Assembly (NCBI GenBank): GCA_028284745.1 | Contig: JANQRC010000051.1 | Location: forward strand, 1-34,592 | Length of the DNA stretch: 34,592 bases | Direction: 5' to 3' | Source of the DNA: Flavobacteriaceae bacterium | GTDB taxonomy: Bacteria; Bacteroidota; Bacteroidia; Flavobacteriales; Flavobacteriaceae | Shown here: piece after piece, positions 15,976-23,841 of the stretch | Numbering within the stretch: position 1 is the stretch's first letter | Layout: each line of letters opens with the position of its first letter | The notes under the pieces: model-generated | Databases searched by the model: none | What the model saw: the letters and a program-made list of their open reading frames with translations, nothing else | Told to the model about the DNA's origin: nothing | Translations under genes and position numbers: made by a program

Positions 15976-17373
15976 ATGCTTTCACTCTCAAAATATACCA
16001 AAGAATTTAAGTTCAATCTACAACTTGCCTTTCCGGTGATGGCGGGGATGATAGGCCATACGTTGGTTCAATTCTTTGACAATGTGATGGTTGGGCAACT
16101 TGGGCCTGCCGAACTTGCGGCAGTTTCTTTAGGCAATAGCTTCGTGTTTATCGCCATGAGCATCGGGATTGGCTTTTCTACAGCGATCACGCCTTTGGTA
16201 GCCGAAGCAGATGGTGAGGGCAACACAGATAAAGGCAAACAGGTCTTGAAACACGGATTGTTCTCATGTACTGTGCTAGGTGTTTTGTTGTTTTTGATGA
16301 TCTATTTTGCCAAGCCACTGATGTATGTGATGAACCAGCCAGAAGAAGTGGTCGTGTTGGCAATTCCGTATCTGAACCTAGTGGCCTTCTCATTGGTGCC
16401 ATTGATCATGTTTCAAGCTTTGAAACAATTCTCCGATGGCCTTTCACAGACCAAGTACCCCACGTATGCTACCATTTTGGCCAATGTGGTGAACGTTTCG
16501 CTTAACTATGTGCTGATCTTTGGGAAGTTCGGGTTCCCGCAGATGGGAGTAGTTGGTGCAGCGATCGGAACCTTGGCCTCGCGGCTCATTATGTTGGCGT
16601 TTTTGTGGATGTTGTTTCAAAAGAGAGAAAAGTTCCATGCTTATGTAAAGCAACTGAACTTCAGCATTATCAGGCGAAATGTATTGAAGAAGATTCTGAA
16701 TCTTGGCTTTCCTTCGGCCTTGCAGATGTTCTTCGAGGTAGCCATCTTCACAGGTGCGATATGGTTGTCGGGTATTTTGGGGAAGAACCCCCAAGCCGCA
16801 AACCAGGTAGCATTGAATCTGGCATCGATGACCTTTATGGTGGCCATTGGGCTCAGTGTGACTGCCATGGTCCGCGTCGGCAACCAAAAAGGATTGAAGA
16901 ACTTCTCTGAATTGCGACGAATAGCGCTATCGGTCTTCTTGCTCACATTTTTGATCGAGGTGATCTTTGCATCATTGTTCACGATCTTTCATGAGCAGTT
17001 ACCGAAGATTTATGTGAACTTGGCAGATGCCGAAGATGCCATGGACAATCTGGAGGTCGTCTCGATTGCGGCAAAGCTTTTGCTGGTAGCGGCCGTTTTC
17101 CAGATCTCGGATGGGGTGCAAGTAGTGGTGCTGGGTGCTTTGCGAGGTTTGCAAGATGTTACGATTCCTACATGGATCACATTCATTGCCTACTGGCTTA
17201 TTGGCTTCCCGGTCAGTATCTATTTGGGCTTGTATGCCGAATGGAAAAGTACAGGCATCTGGGTAGGGCTATTTGCAGGACTTACGGCTTCTGCCATAAT
17301 GTTGTATCTTCGATTCAACCATCTCACTAAAAAGTTGATCATCACTCAAGAAGCAGCACATGGAAACACCTAA
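15976..17373 (+). CDS. MATE-family multidrug/sodium antiporter
   Basis: A 465-residue inner-membrane exporter with 12 predicted helices in two MatE halves. The N-terminal half shows AFPVMAGMIGHTLVQFFDNVMVGQLGPAELAAVSLGNS, the classic MATE signature (split here over helices 1 and 2); the second half begins near residue 240 with LGFPSALQMFFEVAIF. NorM-like enzymes exchange Na+ or H+ for cationic drugs, but the substrate cannot be told from sequence. Its 3' end overlaps the next small gene by 14 nt, so it heads a three-gene unit with the 75-aa protein and the PAP2 phosphatase. Confidence 0.93.
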   Translation: MLSLSKYTKEFKFNLQLAFPVMAGMIGHTLVQFFDNVMVGQLGPAELAAVSLGNSFVFIAMSIGIGFSTAITPLVAEADGEGNTDKGKQVLKHGLFSCTVLGVLLFLMIYFAKPLMYVMNQPEEVVVLAIPYLNLVAFSLVPLIMFQALKQFSDGLSQTKYPTYATILANVVNVSLNYVLIFGKFGFPQMGVVGAAIGTLASRLIMLAFLWMLFQKREKFHAYVKQLNFSIIRRNVLKKILNLGFPSALQMFFEVAIFTGAIWLSGILGKNPQAANQVALNLASMTFMVAIGLSVTAMVRVGNQKGLKNFSELRRIALSVFLLTFLIEVIFASLFTIFHEQLPKIYVNLADAEDAMDNLEVVSIAAKLLLVAAVFQISDGVQVVVLGALRGLQDVTIPTWITFIAYWLIGFPVSIYLGLYAEWKSTGIWVGLFAGLTASAIMLYLRFNHLTKKLIITQEAAHGNT

Positions 17374-17587
17374 GTTCCTTTTAGGAGACAACACTGATTT
17401 CCCCGAAGATATTTTTATCATTCATACCGAATTCCCAAGGTTTGTCATCAATCTCAAGAATGACGAGGTCGCGTGGTTAGAAGAACTCGACCGGGAAGAT
17501 GAAAAGGAAATACTCTCGGAAACCGAGAATATGATCAAGGCTGCTAGCGAATTCTATGATCGAGAAATGAGTAGGTACGAGAGTTAG
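17360..17587 (+). CDS. Small conserved acidic protein
   Basis: A 75-residue acidic protein without signal peptide or membrane segment. It has a strand-rich first half (FIIHTEFPRFVINLKNDEVAWLEE) and an acidic helix at the end (EKEILSETENMIKAASEFYDREM). No named family is recognised. It is supported as a gene by its ATG start, its 14-nt overlap with the exporter gene and the 2-nt gap to the PAP2 gene, which give a compact operon. Function unknown. Confidence 0.72.
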   Translation: METPKFLLGDNTDFPEDIFIIHTEFPRFVINLKNDEVAWLEELDREDEKEILSETENMIKAASEFYDREMSRYES

Positions 17588-17589
17588 CG

Positions 17590-18162
17590 ATGTTTGAAGA
17601 GCTTATAAAATACGATCAAGAGGTCTTTCTTTTTCTCAATGGTCTTGGTACAGACACCTGGGATGGTCTTTGGTTATTTATCACCAACAAGTGGTCTTCG
17701 ATACCCTTGTATATGGTGTTACTTTTTTTCAGTGTTAGATATTTGGGGTGGAAGGGAGCAGCCTTTATGCTTGTCCTTGTAGCTGTTATGGTTACTGCTA
17801 CCGATCAGTTGGCCAATCTTTTTAAGGGAGGCTTTGAGCGTTTAAGACCGTGCCATAGCGACGAGATCTTTGAACAAATGCGCTTGGTGAAGAAGCACTG
17901 TGGAGGCAAGTTCGGCTATTTTTCGGCACATGCGAGCAATTCGTTCGCCGTGGCTACTTTCTTTGGGCTGCTATTCAAGAAAGAGTTGAAAGGATTGCCA
18001 GTTTTGCTACTTTTCTGGGCCTTGCTGGTCGCTTATAGCCGTATATATATAGGTGTCCACTTTCCGCTAGATGTGATCACTGGCATAAGCATCGGAATGC
18101 TACTGGGGTGGCTTTTCTATGGGTCGTTTAGCTTGTTGCAAGCCAGGTATGCAACTAAATGA
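17590..18162 (+). CDS. PAP2-family membrane phosphatase
   Basis: A 190-residue integral membrane phosphatase with about five to six helices and all three phosphatase motifs: KX6RP (K79, R86-P87), a variant PSGH motif SAH (112-114, general acid H114), and SRX5HX3D (S150-R151, H157, D161). Members dephosphorylate undecaprenyl pyrophosphate (BacA-independent Pgp/YbjG type), phosphatidate, or lipid A (LpxE type) on the periplasmic side. Which of these applies is not decidable here; the presence of kdsB, kdnB and an acyltransferase within 6 kb makes an envelope lipid substrate attractive (inference). Starts 2 nt after the preceding stop. Confidence 0.9.
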   Translation: MFEELIKYDQEVFLFLNGLGTDTWDGLWLFITNKWSSIPLYMVLLFFSVRYLGWKGAAFMLVLVAVMVTATDQLANLFKGGFERLRPCHSDEIFEQMRLVKKHCGGKFGYFSAHASNSFAVATFFGLLFKKELKGLPVLLLFWALLVAYSRIYIGVHFPLDVITGISIGMLLGWLFYGSFSLLQARYATK

Positions 18163-18241
18163 ACAATAGAGATTTAGAGCCTGTTTGGATTTTTGTGGTT
18201 GAATTTTGTACAAACTGTTCTTGACCTAGGGGTAGGCACGA

Positions 18242-18257
18242 CATAGCGAAAGCTATG
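18242..18257 (+). repeat. Short hairpin CATAGC-GAAA-GCTATG in the PAP2 downstream gap
   Basis: A perfect 6-bp stem closed by a GAAA (GNRA) tetraloop. It sits in the 138-nt convergent gap between the PAP2 gene and the membrane-protein gene at 18301. No T-run follows, so a classic terminator is not supported. The flanks (18181-18240 and 18258-18300) hold nothing else recognisable. Confidence 0.4.
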
Positions 18258-18300
18258 GGCGAGTTGCAGCGCAGACAAAGAATACTTGATGAGGTTGCTC

Positions 18301-18969
18301 TTAGCCTCTGCTAAAGATGTGCTTGTTGAATGGATAGAGGAAGATCAGCAAGAAAATAGCCCCGAAGGCAAATTCGTACACTTCCCATTTCCTGTCTGCA
18401 GGTATGGAGGCGACAATGGCAGTGCATGCCAAGAAAGCAATGGTATGATGCCACTTCACTACAGGAACTGCAAACCTGTCGAATAGATCCTTGAGCCAAT
18501 TCAGTTTTCTATAGATAATGGGCACTACGATCAGGTAAAGTACCATCACGATCATTAACAATTGACTGAAGACGATCTTGTTTATTTTTTTTCCTCCTAC
18601 GACCAGGTTGTGCAAGTTGGTTTCCCCTTGTGCATTGTTCTCGGTAAAAAATTCACCCGACTCTACACCAAATATGCGTTGTCCCCACGAGATCTCCTCA
18701 CCGCCGCCAAACATGAAGAGGATAAAGAACATAAAGGTGCCCAATCGCCATAGATTTGGCCTTATATTCCAAAGCACGATCAAGCGATATAGCGACAAGA
18801 AGCTGATTCCGAACAGCATGATGGCCGTGCCGTACTCAACGGCGCCATCTTCGGCGGCAAACCATCCATCAAAGGCGTTAGGGTCAGAAAATCCCAAATA
18901 GGCTGCATAGGCGAAGACCAAGGCTAGTATTGCATAAACAATGGTGTCAACTCGGGTCAAGCTTCTCAT
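18301..18969 (-). CDS. Hypothetical polytopic membrane protein with GGGEEISWGQRIFG motif
   Basis: A 222-residue protein with six or so hydrophobic segments (about 8-27, 45-66, 74-88, 129-151, 172-190, 199-214). Between the third and fourth helices lies a striking conserved-looking motif GGGEEISWGQRIFGVESGEF followed by NNAQGETNLHNLV. Paired acidic residues next to helices and a later conserved HN are reminiscent of membrane-embedded metal or ion sites, but no family name is certain. The same EEISWGQR signature is familiar from uncharacterised membrane proteins of many bacteria (memory only). A promoter box lies 21 nt upstream of its ATG, in the short gap after meaB. Confidence 0.7.
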   Translation of the reverse strand: MRSLTRVDTIVYAILALVFAYAAYLGFSDPNAFDGWFAAEDGAVEYGTAIMLFGISFLSLYRLIVLWNIRPNLWRLGTFMFFILFMFGGGEEISWGQRIFGVESGEFFTENNAQGETNLHNLVVGGKKINKIVFSQLLMIVMVLYLIVVPIIYRKLNWLKDLFDRFAVPVVKWHHTIAFLACTAIVASIPADRKWEVYEFAFGAIFLLIFLYPFNKHIFSRG

Positions 18970-18989
18970 TTTTTCGATTTCGGTTTAGG

Positions 18990-18997
18990 CAAAGGTA
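18990..18997 (-). promoter_or_regulatory. Bacteroidota -7 box for the EEISWGQR membrane protein
   Basis: Minus strand TACCTTTG followed by C, the same box as at rnpB. It lies in the 44-nt gap between meaB and the membrane-protein gene, so that gene is likely transcribed separately from meaB. Confidence 0.5.
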
Positions 18998-19013
18998 CAT
19001 TTTAAATGGAATG

Positions 19014-20093
19014 TCAACGAATTGACAATAATTTCTCTGCTGCTTCAAAAGGTGTTGTCTGGTTGTTTTCGATGCGTAGCAGTTGCTCGTCTAGCAATGC
19101 GCTCATCTCAGGATTCTCAAAGAAGTCTCGTTTTAGGCGCTCTTCAATGGTCTGCAGTAGCCAGTATTTGTTCTGTTGCGTTCTTTTCTGCTGAAAATAA
19201 TTGTTCACTTCAGTAGTTTCAAAATAGGCTTCGATCATTTTCCAAATATCTTCGATGCCCTCACGTTCAGTTGCCGAGCATAACGCGACCTTTGGTTGCC
19301 AACCGGATCTTTTTGGTGGATATAGGTGAAGTGCTCTCTGGAAATCGGTCTTTGCCATTTGCGCACGCTTCACATTGTCACCATCTGCCTTGTTGATCAC
19401 AATGGCATCGGCCATTTCGATGATACCGCGTTTGATGCCTTGCAGTTGGTCTCCTGCTCCGGCCAATTTCAACAATAGAAAGAAATCAACCATGCTATGA
19501 ACAGCGGTCTCTGACTGCCCAACCCCTACTGTTTCTACCAAAATGGTATCAAAACCAGCAGCCTCACAAAGAATGATGGTCTCTCGTGTCTTACGCGCTA
19601 CACCTCCTAATGATTCTCCGGAAGGCGAAGGGCGAATAAAGGCATTCTTGTCTTTCACTAATGCTTCCATTCTTGTCTTGTCACCCAGAATGCTACCCTT
19701 AGATATTGAACTTGAAGGATCAACAGCCAACACGGCAACCTTTTTACCAAGCGAGGTGAGATGTTTGCCAAAAGCCTCTATGAATGTGCTCTTGCCCACG
19801 CCTGGCACACCTGTGATGCCTATTCGAAAGGAACGGTTGGCGTGCGGCAGACAATGTTCTATGATGTGGTTTGCCTGTGTGCCATGGTCTGGATGATTGC
19901 TTTCAACCAGCGTAATGGCGCGACTTAGCGAGATGACATTGCCAGCAATGATTCCAGAAGCTAACTCATGTGCCGTAGGTTGTTGTTTTCTTTTTCTTTG
20001 AAATTTAGTAATAGCAGCATCACTGGTGGTCTCAGGTTGCGAGACCCCATTTTTTTCAGATAGTGCGGAAGTGTTCTTCTCTTCTGTGCTCAC
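19014..20093 (-). CDS. meaB: MeaB/ArgK-type GTPase (methylmalonyl-CoA mutase chaperone)
   Basis: G3E-family GTPase that protects and reloads adenosylcobalamin in methylmalonyl-CoA mutase. At 359 residues: a low-complexity N-terminal extension (1-35), an N-terminal helical region, Walker A GVPGVGKS 95-102, DPSS 125-128 (Mg site), ETVGVGQSE 187-195, base-specificity NKAD 234-237, and a C-terminal dimerisation arm. The start codon is GTG directly after the TAA of the upstream DUF2911 gene (zero gap); no ATG exists before the P-loop. The mutase genes are not in this window; in Bacteroidota they are often elsewhere. Confidence 0.93.
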   Translation of the reverse strand: MSTEEKNTSALSEKNGVSQPETTSDAAITKFQRKRKQQPTAHELASGIIAGNVISLSRAITLVESNHPDHGTQANHIIEHCLPHANRSFRIGITGVPGVGKSTFIEAFGKHLTSLGKKVAVLAVDPSSSISKGSILGDKTRMEALVKDKNAFIRPSPSGESLGGVARKTRETIILCEAAGFDTILVETVGVGQSETAVHSMVDFFLLLKLAGAGDQLQGIKRGIIEMADAIVINKADGDNVKRAQMAKTDFQRALHLYPPKRSGWQPKVALCSATEREGIEDIWKMIEAYFETTEVNNYFQQKRTQQNKYWLLQTIEERLKRDFFENPEMSALLDEQLLRIENNQTTPFEAAEKLLSIR

Positions 20094-20654
20094 TTACTCG
20101 ATAGGGACGGAAACTTTAGTGTCATCCCAAGCCAAAGTTAAGAAATGCCCCTTGCTTTGATCGAAGCTAATGGTAAATTGTTCCATGGTGCTGCCCAACT
20201 TTTGCGTGGGGACGGTGACTTGCAGTGCATCCTCTCCAGGTTCTCGCGGTGTTTCTTTACCGCCGCTGATCAAGGTAACACCCCACCCATACATTTTTTT
20301 ATTGAAGATGACCTCCCAAGAATCTTGATTAGGGATGGTCCAAAGCGTATACTTTCCTGCCGGGAGTGGCTTGCCTGCTACTGTGATATCTTTAGTGGTC
20401 TCAAAAGTAGAGGCTTCGTTGGCCCCTGTTCGCCATACCTTTCCATAAGGAACTAGCCCGCCAAAGATCTCCCGTCCTTTCTTGTAGGGTCGGTTATAGT
20501 AGACTTCAAGTTCGGTGTCACCCATGGTATGTGTGATGGTCTGTTCAGGACTGTGCTTTTTAGTTTGCTCTTTCAAGTAAGGTTGTGCTATGAATTTGAA
20601 TAAAAGCAGTAGTACGCCGGCAATAATGACAAACCATTTCAGGAATTTTTTCAT
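20094..20654 (-). CDS. DUF2911 family protein, membrane-anchored
   Basis: A 186-residue protein with an N-terminal membrane anchor (residues 5-22) and a beta-sandwich DUF2911 domain. Recognisable stretches are VYYNRPYKKGREIFGGLVP, VWRTGANEASTFETTKDI, and LPAGKYTLWTIPN followed by WEVIFNKKMYGWG, the usual family signature. The function is unknown; the domain faces the periplasm or outer surface. It immediately precedes meaB with no gap. Upstream, a near-match to the -7 box (TACCTTTA on the minus strand, 20674-20681) may be its promoter. Confidence 0.85.
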   Translation of the reverse strand: MKKFLKWFVIIAGVLLLLFKFIAQPYLKEQTKKHSPEQTITHTMGDTELEVYYNRPYKKGREIFGGLVPYGKVWRTGANEASTFETTKDITVAGKPLPAGKYTLWTIPNQDSWEVIFNKKMYGWGVTLISGGKETPREPGEDALQVTVPTQKLGSTMEQFTISFDQSKGHFLTLAWDDTKVSVPIE

Positions 20655-20697
20655 CAGATCGAGTTTTAATACTTAAAGGTACTGAAAACCAAAGAGA

Positions 20698-21093
20698 CTA
20701 GAACTTTGAAAAATCCTCGATCTTCTGTGAGTACTCGCTAAGGAGTAGTCCGAGCGAGTTTAGTGTGCCTTCGAACTCGTTGAAGTCCAGGTTGGCCAGC
20801 TGCAGCGTGTCACGAAAGATGACCAGCTGCCCCGTTTGGTCTAACACAAAGGCACCGTGCACCATGTCACGGTTCTTTACCAATAGATTCTTGTAGATGG
20901 CCTGATGATTCTTGTGGATCCTGAATATGAACTGCTCAAAGATCGCGATAGGGGCGTTGATGCCGATCACCAAGTTGTGGATGCTTAGGTCATCACGTTT
21001 GATGACAAAGACCTTTTTAGCAACATCTTCTTTGACGATCTCATAGTTCAGTTTTTTGATGTATGACCTTACGATGGCGAAGTGGTCTTTCAT
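20698..21093 (-). CDS. YbjN/CesT-like chaperone-fold protein
   Basis: A 131-residue cytoplasmic protein of the YbjN/type III secretion chaperone (CesT/Tir-like) fold, a group that Bacteroidota genomes often label molecular chaperone Tir. Characteristic stretches are NLVIGINAPIAIFEQFIF, LLVKNRDMVHGAFVLDQTGQLVIFRDTLQ and the C-terminal FEGTLNSLGLLLSEYSQKI. The start was set at MKDHF (21093), which agrees with the family N-terminus; an in-frame ATG at 21111 would add six residues. It has a promoter box at 21126-21133. Function unknown; it may bind partners or regulate envelope stress proteins. Confidence 0.8.
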   Translation of the reverse strand: MKDHFAIVRSYIKKLNYEIVKEDVAKKVFVIKRDDLSIHNLVIGINAPIAIFEQFIFRIHKNHQAIYKNLLVKNRDMVHGAFVLDQTGQLVIFRDTLQLANLDFNEFEGTLNSLGLLLSEYSQKIEDFSKF

Positions 21094-21125
21094 GGTTAGT
21101 TGATGATACATTATGGATTACTGAC

Positions 21126-21133
21126 CAAAGATA
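21126..21133 (-). promoter_or_regulatory. Bacteroidota -7 box for the YbjN-like gene
   Basis: Minus strand TATCTTTG matches TAnnTTTG, 15 nt before the ATG at 21111 and 33 nt before the preferred ATG at 21093. Confidence 0.5.
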
Positions 21134-21236
21134 ATCACAAATACCCTATTAGTATCTCAGCGAGTTGTGAAACGATTTCGGCTAGTTTTAATACAAGTGC
21201 GACCATGTTGATGAATTGTTTGTTGGTTTGATGATA

Positions 21237-21379
21237 TGCTAATTATTTTAGTATTCTGTATTTTCTGTGTATTTTCACCACGCATGCTACTAAAATTATC
21301 AGCAGTTAATTAATGATTGCTAATAAAAGTTGCATAAAGGTATAAAATATTTTTATAATTGCAAATAAAATTAGCATAA
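21237..21379 (+). promoter_or_regulatory. Array of four operator-like palindromes upstream of the XRE regulator
   Basis: Four related TGCTAAT/ATTAGCA-type sites: 21237-21253 (TGCTAATTATTTTAGTA), 21285-21304 (TGCTACTAAA then ATTATCAGCA), 21317-21337 and 21359-21379. The last two are direct copies differing at 3 of 21 positions (consensus TTGCWAATAAAAKTWGCATA plus A), exactly 42 bp apart, and the last ends 1 nt before the ATG. A weak -7 box (TATAATTG, 21354-21361) lies in the last site. Autoregulation by the XRE protein is inferred. Confidence 0.55.
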
Positions 21380-21380
21380 C

Positions 21381-22142
21381 ATGTCTTTCTTTGGTCAGAA
21401 TATCAAAAAGATCCGTAGTGTCAAAGGATTGAGTCAACAGGCCTTCGCTGATCTTTTTTCCTTAAAGCGCGGCACTTTAGGTGCCTATGAAGAGGGTAGA
21501 AGCGAGCCAAAGATCGATACTTTGGTGAAGGTTGCTAAATATTTTAGCATTTCGGTAGATAGCTTGCTTACAGATGAATTGACCGTCAACGAACTGCTAC
21601 AATTTAAAGGCGACCTAACCACAGCCGCAGATGATCTCGCACGAGAAACTTTTGTGACCGTACCTTGTATTACCGAACGAAACATCAAGGATTATGTGGT
21701 GAATTATCATGCAGAGTCTTTTGTACGTCAAATGCCAAGTTTGCAATTACCACTGGTATCAGATAAGAAATTTAGGGCGTATGCAATTACAGGTCTAGAG
21801 ATGACACAGCACGACAGGGGCCTGTGTCCCGATGATATTGTTGTTGGGGAAGCTTTTCCGCTGGAGGAGATAAGGTCAATACCAGATGGCAGTATCGTTC
21901 TGACGTTGGTCAAGGACGAGATCGTCATGCGCAGATCGTATTTTGTAAAGGATAAGTTAGTGCTTCGAGCAGATCATAAGAGCATTGGCGATACATTGTG
22001 CGCATTAGAGGATGTAAAGGAGTTGTGGCTGGTCAAGTACGTATTCTTCAAACGAATCCCAGAATACACGGATGTGATGGAAGAGCGAATGCTACAGCTG
22101 GAACAAGAGTTTCAAAAGCTTCGAGAACGCTTCGGGGGATGA
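21381..22142 (+). CDS. XRE-family transcriptional regulator with S24-like C-terminal domain
   Basis: A 253-residue DNA-binding protein. Residues 4-62 form a lambda-Cro-type helix-turn-helix (NIKKIRSVKGLSQQAFAD, then LGAYEEGRSEPKIDTLVKVA). A middle linker is followed by a LexA/S24-like beta domain (about 90-225), where GLEMTQHDRGLCPDDIVVG aligns with the GDSMxP stretch of S24 peptidases. The catalytic Ser is replaced by E140 and no Lys is found at the dyad position (IVMRRSYF), so self-cleavage is not expected. The C-terminus is a coiled coil (230-251), probably for dimerisation. Four operator-like palindromes lie upstream. Gene context gives no clear target beyond itself. Confidence 0.87.
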   Translation: MSFFGQNIKKIRSVKGLSQQAFADLFSLKRGTLGAYEEGRSEPKIDTLVKVAKYFSISVDSLLTDELTVNELLQFKGDLTTAADDLARETFVTVPCITERNIKDYVVNYHAESFVRQMPSLQLPLVSDKKFRAYAITGLEMTQHDRGLCPDDIVVGEAFPLEEIRSIPDGSIVLTLVKDEIVMRRSYFVKDKLVLRADHKSIGDTLCALEDVKELWLVKYVFFKRIPEYTDVMEERMLQLEQEFQKLRERFGG

Positions 22143-22213
22143 TCGTTGAGTCGTCCTTTCGACTGAAAGGAGAGCACTCATTTTTAACCACGATACAATT
22201 TTCATAAGATTTC

Positions 22214-22227
22214 GAACCTTTAGGTTC
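22214..22227. terminator. Possible hairpin between convergent XRE and galM genes
   Basis: GAACC-TTTA-GGTTC, a perfect 5-bp stem in the 92-nt convergent gap. T-runs are poor on both sides, so termination is uncertain. Confidence 0.3.
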
Positions 22228-22234
22228 AAAATGA

Positions 22235-23140
22235 CTAAGGGCTCGAGAAACCAAAAACACTCCAGTGCTGATACGTCTCTCCAGGCCTGAGCAATGACGA
22301 AGGAAAATGTGGGTGGTTAGGCGCATCCGGAAAATTCTGCGTCTCAAAGCAGATAGATGAGCCATCTGGCGGCGTGAAAATGACCACTGCAGGCTGGTTG
22401 GTCACAAGCTGCATACCAAGTCCAGATGATGGAGAAAAGAGTGAGATCACTTCACCATCAGCAGTATCAAAAACAAAGGTGTCGTCCATACGAGTAGAAT
22501 CGATAGTTCGCTTGCTCCTGAAATCATAGGTTGTACCTTCCAACGGCAACAACTTCCCGGTGGGCAGTAGTTTTTCGTCTACTTCCAAATAGTGCGAAGC
22601 CTTGACCTGCAATGCTTGCTCATCGATATTGCCTTTTCCCGATAGATCAAAGTACGAATGATTGGTCATGTTCACGATCGTAGTACGATCGGTGGTTGCT
22701 TCATGCATGATGTGCAATTCGTTCTCGACCAGTTTATAAGTCACCGTGGCTGCTACATTTCCAGGATAACCGTTTTCGTTGTGGGCGCACGCAAGTGATA
22801 AGTTGATGACATCTTCCTCTACGGTGGCCACGTCCCAAAAACGTTGCCCCCAGGCAGCTTTTCCACCGTGTAAATGCACACCATCTTCTGCATCTAGCTG
22901 AAATTGCTTTCCTTCCAGGCTAAAGGTGCCATCAGCGATTCTTCCGGCAAAAGGCCCCACGCAAGCCCCAGAACTTTTGATGTCGGAAAGGTATTCTTCT
23001 GGAGTTTCAAAGCCTTTCACCACATTGATGAAGTGCCCTTTTTTGTCTTTGACCTCTAATCGTTGAATGATGCCCCCATAGTTGAGCACGGTCATTCGTA
23101 GGTGCTCGTTGGCCAATTGAAAGGTTGTGATGGTCTGCAT
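22235..23140 (-). CDS. galM: Aldose 1-epimerase family protein
   Basis: Interconverts alpha and beta anomers of aldoses, feeding sugars such as galactose into catabolism. At 301 residues without a signal peptide, so cytoplasmic. Family landmarks: AGRIADGTF at 65-73, HLHGG at 89-93 (H91), the catalytic acid His in TNHSYFDLSGKG (H161), DDTFVFD at 219-225 (substrate Asp), and the catalytic base Glu in CFETQNFPDAPNHPHFP (E266). It is slightly shorter than E. coli GalM and could belong to the broader galactose-mutarotase-like group (for example YeaD-like), though the motifs fit GalM best. It is a single gene, convergent with XRE. No clear promoter box was found upstream. Confidence 0.9.
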   Translation of the reverse strand: MQTITTFQLANEHLRMTVLNYGGIIQRLEVKDKKGHFINVVKGFETPEEYLSDIKSSGACVGPFAGRIADGTFSLEGKQFQLDAEDGVHLHGGKAAWGQRFWDVATVEEDVINLSLACAHNENGYPGNVAATVTYKLVENELHIMHEATTDRTTIVNMTNHSYFDLSGKGNIDEQALQVKASHYLEVDEKLLPTGKLLPLEGTTYDFRSKRTIDSTRMDDTFVFDTADGEVISLFSPSSGLGMQLVTNQPAVVIFTPPDGSSICFETQNFPDAPNHPHFPSSLLRPGETYQHWSVFGFSSP

Positions 23141-23301
23141 TTCAGCATGAAAATACAGTATTTCTTAAAAACATGATAAAAATGGTATCTTTTTGCAACG
23201 TACGCATTTTTGGCTCGTCCTTAAGGTGTAGCAATTGCAAAAAGAGGTCGCTGAGAATCTGAAACGTACGTGAGGCGACATCTTTTAAACGAAACCAACC
23301 C

Positions 23302-23841
23302 ATGTTTCAGGTAGACCTGATCGAAAAATGTAAACGAAATGACCGAAAGGCGCAACTGCAGTTGTATCGTCAGTACTGCGATGCCATGTACAATGTGGCC
23401 TATCGGTTCATGAAGAACACGTCCGATGCTGAAGATGTGATGCAAGAAGCCTTTATCAAGGCCTTTCAGAAGTTACATCAGTACAAGGCCGAGGTCACTT
23501 TTGGAGCATGGTTGAAACGGATCGTGGTGAATCAGAGTATTGACAAATTGAAATCGCAGCGACTGATGCTTTCAACAGATGATGTGCAGTTAGAAGTGGT
23601 GGATGACAACGATTGGATGGTCGAAGATGGCGTTACCATGGAAGAGATCCAAACGGCCATCGGGCAGTTGCCCGATAAATATCGCTATGTAGTGATGCTC
23701 TTTCTGGTAGAAGGGTACGACCATCAGGAGATCTCACAGATCTTGAAGATCGCAGAGACTACTTCTCGCACTCAGCTGTTGCGCGGAAAGCAAAAGCTAC
23801 AAGCACTTTTAAAACATCGATATCATGGCACAGGACATTAG
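23302..23841 (+). CDS. ECF-type RNA polymerase sigma factor
   Basis: Extracytoplasmic-function sigma-70 of 179 residues with regions 2 (about 10-75: YNVAYRFMKNTSDAEDVMQEAFIKAFQ, then FGAWLKRIVVNQSID) and 4 (about 112-170: IGQLPDKYRYVVMLFLVEGYDHQEIS, then TTSRTQLLRGKQKL), and no region 1 or 3. Such factors are held inactive at the membrane by an anti-sigma factor, here very likely the next gene, which overlaps by 17 nt. The upstream 161-nt gap contains two copies of AACGTACG (23197-23204, 23263-23270) and TATCTTTTTG, a loose version of the housekeeping -7 box. Confidence 0.93.
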   Translation: MFQVDLIEKCKRNDRKAQLQLYRQYCDAMYNVAYRFMKNTSDAEDVMQEAFIKAFQKLHQYKAEVTFGAWLKRIVVNQSIDKLKSQRLMLSTDDVQLEVVDDNDWMVEDGVTMEEIQTAIGQLPDKYRYVVMLFLVEGYDHQEISQILKIAETTSRTQLLRGKQKLQALLKHRYHGTGH

